Shown here one piece after another: positions 45,925 to 49,453 of a stretch of DNA of 49,453 bases; within the stretch, counting starts at the first letter, position 1, and every line of letters starts with the position of its first letter. The notes beneath the pieces were generated by a model. That model made no database searches. It worked only from the letters and a program-made list of their open reading frames with translations, and had not been told where the DNA came from. A program made the translations under genes and the position numbers. Origin of the DNA: a virus; the IMG/VR virus record IMGVR_UViG_3300009088_000002, positions 1 through 49,453 of that record, one strand, 5' to 3'.

Positions 45925-47436
45925 TCATTTTCCCAGACTCATTCGCCAGTCTACGTCCTCCACGGGACCATAAATCTCCTCATACACCTTCTTCCGGAAC
46001 TTCGCATGCCGGCTCACCGGTTCAACGTTCGCGACGTCGAAGTCAAAGATATTGCAGGCTATTTTCTCTCCGGGCTTATGAAGTCTCGTACATCTACCTA
46101 CAGATTGGCGGACCTCGATTTCTGATTTTCCGCCGCGGAGGTTTATCATCGTCTTCACTGCCTGTACGTCAGTACCCGTACTGATGCAGCTGGTACCGAC
46201 GAGGATAGGCAAACGCAGATTATTAAATTCTCGAACCAGAAAGTTCGGCTCACTGACATGATAGGCGTCAGGGACCTTGCCTTTGTTCTCAGCGTCCAAA
46301 GGCCCATGAGCAAATCCGACCCGATGCCGGAGCTGAGGCAGAAGTTGGACGAACTGCTCAATCTCATCCACGAGAATCAATACCGGGTGACCGTAGGCCG
46401 CCACGGAATTGTTGGCAATCAAAGCCGCTTGGCTGACAACCACAGGGTTGTAGTACAGATGCGTCCGGGTCATGTCATTCACGTCCTGACCCCGGAACGG
46501 AGACTGAGAAAAAGTCTTGACCATCCTGAACACGGGCTTGGCAAGGTACGGAGGATTGTGGTCAACTCCTTCACGGACAGTCATGCGAAGAACGACTGGC
46601 CCGGTTATAGCGCCAAGGAGCGTATCCAGGCCGTCGTTTCGCATCTGGGTACCCGAGAAGAAGAATCGGTAGGGAGCGGCCTTCATAAGCCCAAAGCAGA
46701 CGTTTGCCAGGGTCTGTGCTGGGCAGAGATGGGATTCATCGGCAATAAAGACCTGGACCTGGCTTAAGGCCTGCTGCTCCGGGGAATCTTCTTCGATTCT
46801 AATCAGGGACTGCGGAATGCCCACGGTTATGAGCTTGTGGACTTCTTTCCGGCCGTCAAAAAACTGTCCAACCCGACGCCGGCCGAAGTGTTCAATGAAC
46901 AGGTCCCGAATCTGCTCAGCGATACTGAGACTCGGGGCCATGACCAAAGTCTTCAAACCGAGTTCCTTCACCAGATGAAGAATAATAAAAGTCTTCCCGA
47001 GGCCGGTCGCGAGTTCCACGGCACAGTGACGGTGGTGGAGCATTTTCTCGGTGGCCGTGAACTGATACGGATACCTCTCATTCACGGGCTTGGCGTCCCA
47101 GGCCATGAGTTTTGGCTCTGGATATTCGATTTGGGAACGGATTTCGTCGGATCGGACAATGGACTCGACAAAGGACTTGAGACCGGAGTAAGTCCACATT
47201 CCTTCTTCGTCGATGAAGAGCAAACACTTCTTCCGCTCAGCCTTGAGGGTTTTCATCTTTTCCTGGTAGGCTTCTTCTCCATACTTTCGCCGGAACCAGT
47301 GAGCGTGCCTGTGCCTCTGAATCAGGTAGTCGACTTTCTTGTCTACGTACGTGAGACCGGTCTGAAGTTCTCCCAGACGGTCTTCGTATCCGCGGATGTA
47401 CATCCGTACCGGGTCAACAACGTCAAGAATGCTCAT
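45925..47436 (-). CDS. SF2 helicase, UvsW-like
   Basis: Helicase motifs in order: ELATGLGKTF (I, residues 141-150), VMAPSLSIAEQ (Ia), FIADESHLC (II, DESH), FFSGTQ (III), GTSCISTGTDVQAV (V) and RQSVGRCTRLH (VI). About 120 N-terminal residues precede the core, including FIDEEGMWTYSGL. Similar to T4 UvsW, which unwinds branched DNA and drives late replication. The product is 503 residues, normal. A 51-residue gene overlaps its start as ATGA. Confidence 0.92.
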   Translation of the reverse strand: MSILDVVDPVRMYIRGYEDRLGELQTGLTYVDKKVDYLIQRHRHAHWFRRKYGEEAYQEKMKTLKAERKKCLLFIDEEGMWTYSGLKSFVESIVRSDEIRSQIEYPEPKLMAWDAKPVNERYPYQFTATEKMLHHRHCAVELATGLGKTFIILHLVKELGLKTLVMAPSLSIAEQIRDLFIEHFGRRRVGQFFDGRKEVHKLITVGIPQSLIRIEEDSPEQQALSQVQVFIADESHLCPAQTLANVCFGLMKAAPYRFFFSGTQMRNDGLDTLLGAITGPVVLRMTVREGVDHNPPYLAKPVFRMVKTFSQSPFRGQDVNDMTRTHLYYNPVVVSQAALIANNSVAAYGHPVLILVDEIEQFVQLLPQLRHRVGFAHGPLDAENKGKVPDAYHVSEPNFLVREFNNLRLPILVGTSCISTGTDVQAVKTMINLRGGKSEIEVRQSVGRCTRLHKPGEKIACNIFDFDVANVEPVSRHAKFRKKVYEEIYGPVEDVDWRMSLGK

Positions 47437-47588
47437 TCATCCCACCAGGAACCATTTCGATAAACCAGGCGACGCGGCTCTGTCAGGTACTTCCACTTTG
47501 GGCAGTTAGGGAAGTGTCGGGCCACCCAGATTCCTGGTTGCCGATGCTTGAACACTCTCTGACAAATAAAGCAACGAACTTTTTTCAT
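47433..47588 (-). CDS. Small zinc-finger protein, 51 aa
   Basis: CFIC at residues 6-9 and a HFPNC group form a C-x2-C...H-x3-C finger. ATGA overlaps with both the ATPase gene above and the helicase below make it part of that operon. Unknown role, perhaps DNA binding near the helicase. Confidence 0.68.
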   Translation of the reverse strand: MKKVRCFICQRVFKHRQPGIWVARHFPNCPKWKYLTEPRRLVYRNGSWWDE

Positions 47589-48241
47589 TCACATAACCTT
47601 CGGTAAACCCATTCCAAGGCATCGGTAAGTCTTCGCTGAGTGTCACCGGTCAACCAAATCCAGCGGGCTTCCTTCCATTCCCCAAGTGCCTCCAGAAAGA
47701 CTCCGGGTTCTGTCAGCAGTCCCAATCCGGTTTGATTCATGACGTCAATGAGTTGACTATCGATTTTCTTAATCTGCTCTAAGTCATGGGCTCTGTTAGG
47801 GTCGGGGATGTTGCGGTCACGGTCTACCGGGGCACAGATAAACGTCAGGGACTTTGGTAGACCACATGGACCTTCCATTAGCCGTTTGGTTCTTTCCACG
47901 AGGTCTTGAATCAAGGGGTTCTGGCGAAATTCCGGAGTCATGTAGAGAAGAGAGTTCAATGGACTTCCATCGCTGATAATCAGAGAATCTCTTCCTCCGT
48001 TGATGACCATCGTGTACTCTGTCCTGTATTGACGGTCCATGATTTTGCATTGGTCTAGGTCGTAGAGAACCGGCATTTCCAAATTCTCCAGAGCCAGAAA
48101 AAACTTTCTTTCAGCGATGTAGTAACGAGCTACTTCGGTGATGAACTCAGCTGCCAATCCTCTTTCCTTCAGGGTAGCAAAGAGCATAGCCGCGGTAGTG
48201 GTCTTCCCACTTGCTGGACTACCGACGAAGTTCACGAGCAT
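47585..48241 (-). CDS. P-loop ATPase, NadR/AAA_28-like
   Basis: FVGSPASGKTTTA at residues 5-17 is a P-loop. ITEVARYYI, shortly after, matches the conserved EVAR segment of AAA_28/NadR-type kinases. DRQYRTEY and LIISDGSPLNSLLY follow the same pattern. These proteins phosphorylate small substrates such as nucleosides or NAD precursors; the substrate is unknown. The start at 48241 is preceded by GAGGTGG. It is divergent from the gene at 48569. Confidence 0.84.
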   Translation of the reverse strand: MLVNFVGSPASGKTTTAAMLFATLKERGLAAEFITEVARYYIAERKFFLALENLEMPVLYDLDQCKIMDRQYRTEYTMVINGGRDSLIISDGSPLNSLLYMTPEFRQNPLIQDLVERTKRLMEGPCGLPKSLTFICAPVDRDRNIPDPNRAHDLEQIKKIDSQLIDVMNQTGLGLLTEPGVFLEALGEWKEARWIWLTGDTQRRLTDALEWVYRRLCE

Positions 48242-48263
48242 TGTCATCCACCTCAAGACTTTG

Positions 48264-48274
48264 AGTATACACCA
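48264..48274 (-). promoter_or_regulatory. -10 element for the P-loop ATPase operon
   Basis: Minus-strand TGGTGTATACT, a TATACT hexamer with TG directly before it. It lies 22 bases before the ATG at 48241 and leaves room for the GAGGTGG ribosome site. Confidence 0.45.
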
Positions 48275-48407
48275 AACCGGGGCTCTGACGCGAAAAAGAA
48301 AATTTTTCCCATTAAGGCGCAGCCAATTTGTTAAGCTGTCAGAATTCTACGAACTCAAAAAATCACCTTCTTATATGTGTCATGATAATAGGATTTAGAT
48401 AGTGACA

Positions 48408-48441
48408 CTGAAGCCTCATCAAAAATAAACTGAGGCTTCAG
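48408..48441. repeat. Inverted repeat, 11-base arms
   Basis: CTGAAGCCTCA (48408-48418) and TGAGGCTTCAG (48431-48441) are perfect complements around a 12-base A-rich loop. The arm recurs in the second inverted repeat at 48517. Confidence 0.9.
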
Positions 48442-48476
48442 ATCCGGGGAGAGGAAAAATAAACTGACGCTTCAGA
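48421..48476. repeat. 22-base direct repeat, two copies
   Basis: 48421-48442 and 48455-48476 both read AAAAATAAACTGA then G or C then GCTTCAGA, with that one mismatch. The spacing start to start is 34 bases, about three helical turns. A weaker inverted copy (GAAGCACCGTTTTATTTTTT) lies at 48491-48510. Confidence 0.85.
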
Positions 48477-48516
48477 GATGTAGGTACTGTGAAGCACCGT
48501 TTTATTTTTTCTTTCG

Positions 48517-48547
48517 GATGAGGCTTCAGTGTTGGTGAAGCCTCATC
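48517..48547. repeat. Inverted repeat, 12-base arms
   Basis: GATGAGGCTTCA (48517-48528) and TGAAGCCTCATC (48536-48547) are perfect complements around GTGTTGG. It ends 21 bases before the GTG at 48569, so it could be an operator or an mRNA hairpin in the leader. Confidence 0.9.
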
Positions 48548-48568
48548 GTTCGTGCTACCATACCGGCC

Positions 48569-49276
48569 GTGACAGAAGCTTGGAAAGGCAGAATTTTTAC
48601 CTTCGCGGACCCCAGAAACGGGAAAGTTTTTTACGTTGGGTCTGTAGACTCCGGAGAACCATCCCCGGAAGAACAATGGCTCAGGATGAAGGCCTTGACC
48701 CCGCCAGGAATTCTTCCGGACAGGGTCGTTTACCAGGAGCTAGTTGAGTTCGCTTCTCACGAGGAAAGACAAAAGAGCCTCTGGTCATTCATGAAGATGT
48801 ACCCTGACCTTCTCAACGACCGAATCGGGAAAGAGGTCAATAGAAAAGAAGTCCTGCTCATGATTCTCGGGAGGAGAAATCCCTGCACCATGAGTGATAA
48901 ACAACTTGCTGCAGCCTCGGGGTTGAGCCGAAGTCAAACTCAGAGATACCTGAAAAAGTTCCAAGAAGGTGGTATAATCTCCGTTCGACGCAAAAGATAT
49001 TTTTTGGGACAAGGATGGGCCAACGACCGGACCATCATCGTCAACGAGGACCAAGATGCAATATCAGAAGCCAAAGTCAGTAAGCAAAGACATGTTCGTA
49101 AAAGGTCCGCAGCTGCAGAAGAAAGTTCTCAGCACCCTGAAGACCTGCGCGGACATGGTGGGGGCGACTCTGGGACCGGGCGGGATGCCGGTGCTCATCG
49201 AGAGACAGGAAGTGGGACTGCCGCCAATGGTCACGAAGGACGGGGTAACGGTATTCAGGCACCTTGGGTTCAATGA
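48569..49276 (+). CDS. Protein with GIY-YIG-like start and winged-HTH-like middle
   Basis: The N-terminus (RIFTFADPRNGKVFYVGS) resembles the first strands of a GIY-YIG nuclease, but the rest of that domain is not clear. Residues about 105-150 (MSDKQLAAASGLSRSQTQRYLKKF, broken over two helices, then GGIISVRRKRYFLG) look like a winged helix-turn-helix. The last 70 or so residues are Gly/Arg-rich and lie over the start of groEL in another frame, so they may be a by-product. GTG start. It may bind the repeats just upstream. Confidence 0.68.
   Translation: MTEAWKGRIFTFADPRNGKVFYVGSVDSGEPSPEEQWLRMKALTPPGILPDRVVYQELVEFASHEERQKSLWSFMKMYPDLLNDRIGKEVNRKEVLLMILGRRNPCTMSDKQLAAASGLSRSQTQRYLKKFQEGGIISVRRKRYFLGQGWANDRTIIVNEDQDAISEAKVSKQRHVRKRSAAAEESSQHPEDLRGHGGGDSGTGRDAGAHRETGSGTAANGHEGRGNGIQAPWVQ
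48968..48978 (+). promoter_or_regulatory. Extended -10 promoter before groEL
   Basis: Plus-strand GGTGGTATAAT, a perfect TGnTATAAT, about 78 bases before the groEL ATG and inside the upstream gene. It is the plus-strand counterpart of the minus-strand elements. No -35 seen. Confidence 0.55.
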
Positions 49277-49453
49277 CAGCACCTCGCAACTCATCATGGA
49301 ATCGGTTCGTGATGCTGCGGTCCGGACGGCCAACGAGGCCGGCGACGGGACCACGACCGCAACCGTGCTCGCAGAGGCCATTACCCGGAAGATAAGCGAA
49401 TATTGCCAAGCAAACCCAAAGATTTCTCCACAGCGAGTTGTCAGAACCCTGGA
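49056..49453 (+). CDS. groEL: GroEL-like chaperonin, N-terminal part (runs off the window)
   Basis: The visible 132 residues carry the family start: KTCADMVGATLGPGG, then TKDGVTVFRHLGF, then a SVRDAAVRTANEAGDGTTTATVL stretch with the DGTTT nucleotide loop and its catalytic Asp. GAGGA lies five bases before ATG, and a second ATG twelve codons in is also possible. Phage chaperonins can fold capsid proteins in place of, or alongside, host GroEL. The gene is cut by the window's right end. Confidence 0.93.
   Translation, partial: MQYQKPKSVSKDMFVKGPQLQKKVLSTLKTCADMVGATLGPGGMPVLIERQEVGLPPMVTKDGVTVFRHLGFNDSTSQLIMESVRDAAVRTANEAGDGTTTATVLAEAITRKISEYCQANPKISPQRVVRTL

Larger units (their letters stand above)
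48242..48568. other. Divergent intergenic region with repeats
   Basis: No gene is seen in this 327-base stretch. It holds an extended -10-like site on the minus strand, two perfect inverted repeats that share the same arm, a 22-base direct repeat and a diverged inverted copy. It probably carries both promoters and operators for the divergent genes. Confidence 0.7.

Noticed and set aside
49064-49409. Long minus-strand frames opposite groEL
   Set aside because: They lie antisense to a clear GroEL sequence, with composition expected of a shadow frame.
1-49453. CRISPR array, insertion sequence or integrase
   Set aside because: I saw no regularly spaced repeats with spacers, no transposase motif with terminal inverted repeats, and no recombinase active-site motif. 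The repeats at 48.4 kb are too few and irregular for a CRISPR.

Overview
The window is part of a large tailed double-stranded DNA phage genome (Caudoviricetes) or a provirus of one. The evidence is a head-and-packaging module: small and large terminase, portal, MuF-like protein, prohead protease, likely scaffold and major capsid protein. Around it lie phage-type helper genes: ThyX, an SF2 helicase, a metallophosphoesterase, a sigma-like factor, a chaperonin, tRNAs and HNH or endonuclease VII genes. There are no ribosomal operons and no core bacterial metabolism. Base composition looks slightly above half G+C by eye. The host cannot be named. A possible lipoprotein fits a Gram-negative host but does not prove one.

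Layout. (1) 37-5734, minus: small, mostly unknown genes with ATGA-type overlaps, plus flavin-dependent thymidylate synthase. (2) 5774-14673, plus: about 26 small genes including a phosphoribosyltransferase, a tRNA with anticodon CAT, an oligoribonuclease-like DnaQ exonuclease, a possible lipoprotein and a DUF932 protein. A recurring promoter (TTGACAAAAATATT, then GATAAA-like) drives this arm. (3) 14738-23964, minus: another run of small genes, many with CxxC zinc-binding pairs. It includes a DUF4326 gene interrupted by TGA, a PQ-loop membrane protein, a small protein carrying a fragment of the portal, an orphan RelB/DinJ-like antitoxin tail, a HAD phosphatase, tRNA-Asn, tRNA-Thr and endonuclease VII. 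(4) 24059-42622, minus: the virion module, ending (in the direction of transcription) in the capsid gene and a strong terminator. Three plus-strand genes are embedded in it. (5) 42582-48241, minus: metallophosphoesterase, sigma-like factor, HNH endonuclease, SF2 helicase and P-loop ATPase. (6) 48242-48568: a divergent intergenic region full of inverted and direct repeats. (7) 48569-49453, plus: a GIY-YIG/HTH-like gene overlapping the start of a GroEL-type chaperonin that leaves the window.

The most unusual part is the virion module. One 1282-residue protein joins a prohead protease to a zinc-like patch, an HhH-GPD DNA-glycosylase-like domain and a C-terminal PI3K/HipA-like kinase fold. It overlaps, as TAATG, a 378-residue protein with an intact GGDEF motif. 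A short element just after the protease recurs at the N-terminus of the major capsid protein. The next segment of the capsid N-terminus recurs at the C-terminus of a plus-strand gene embedded in the module. Together these suggest that proteins are targeted into the head, processed there and possibly delivered with the DNA.

A second theme is transcription. The sigma-like protein has a recognisable region 2 but ends before the region 4.2 helix-turn-helix. Many minus-strand genes are preceded by an extended -10 element (TGTGRTAnAnT) without a visible -35, in several cases only 6-10 bases before the start codon. All functional statements are read from the sequence by eye. No database search was run.
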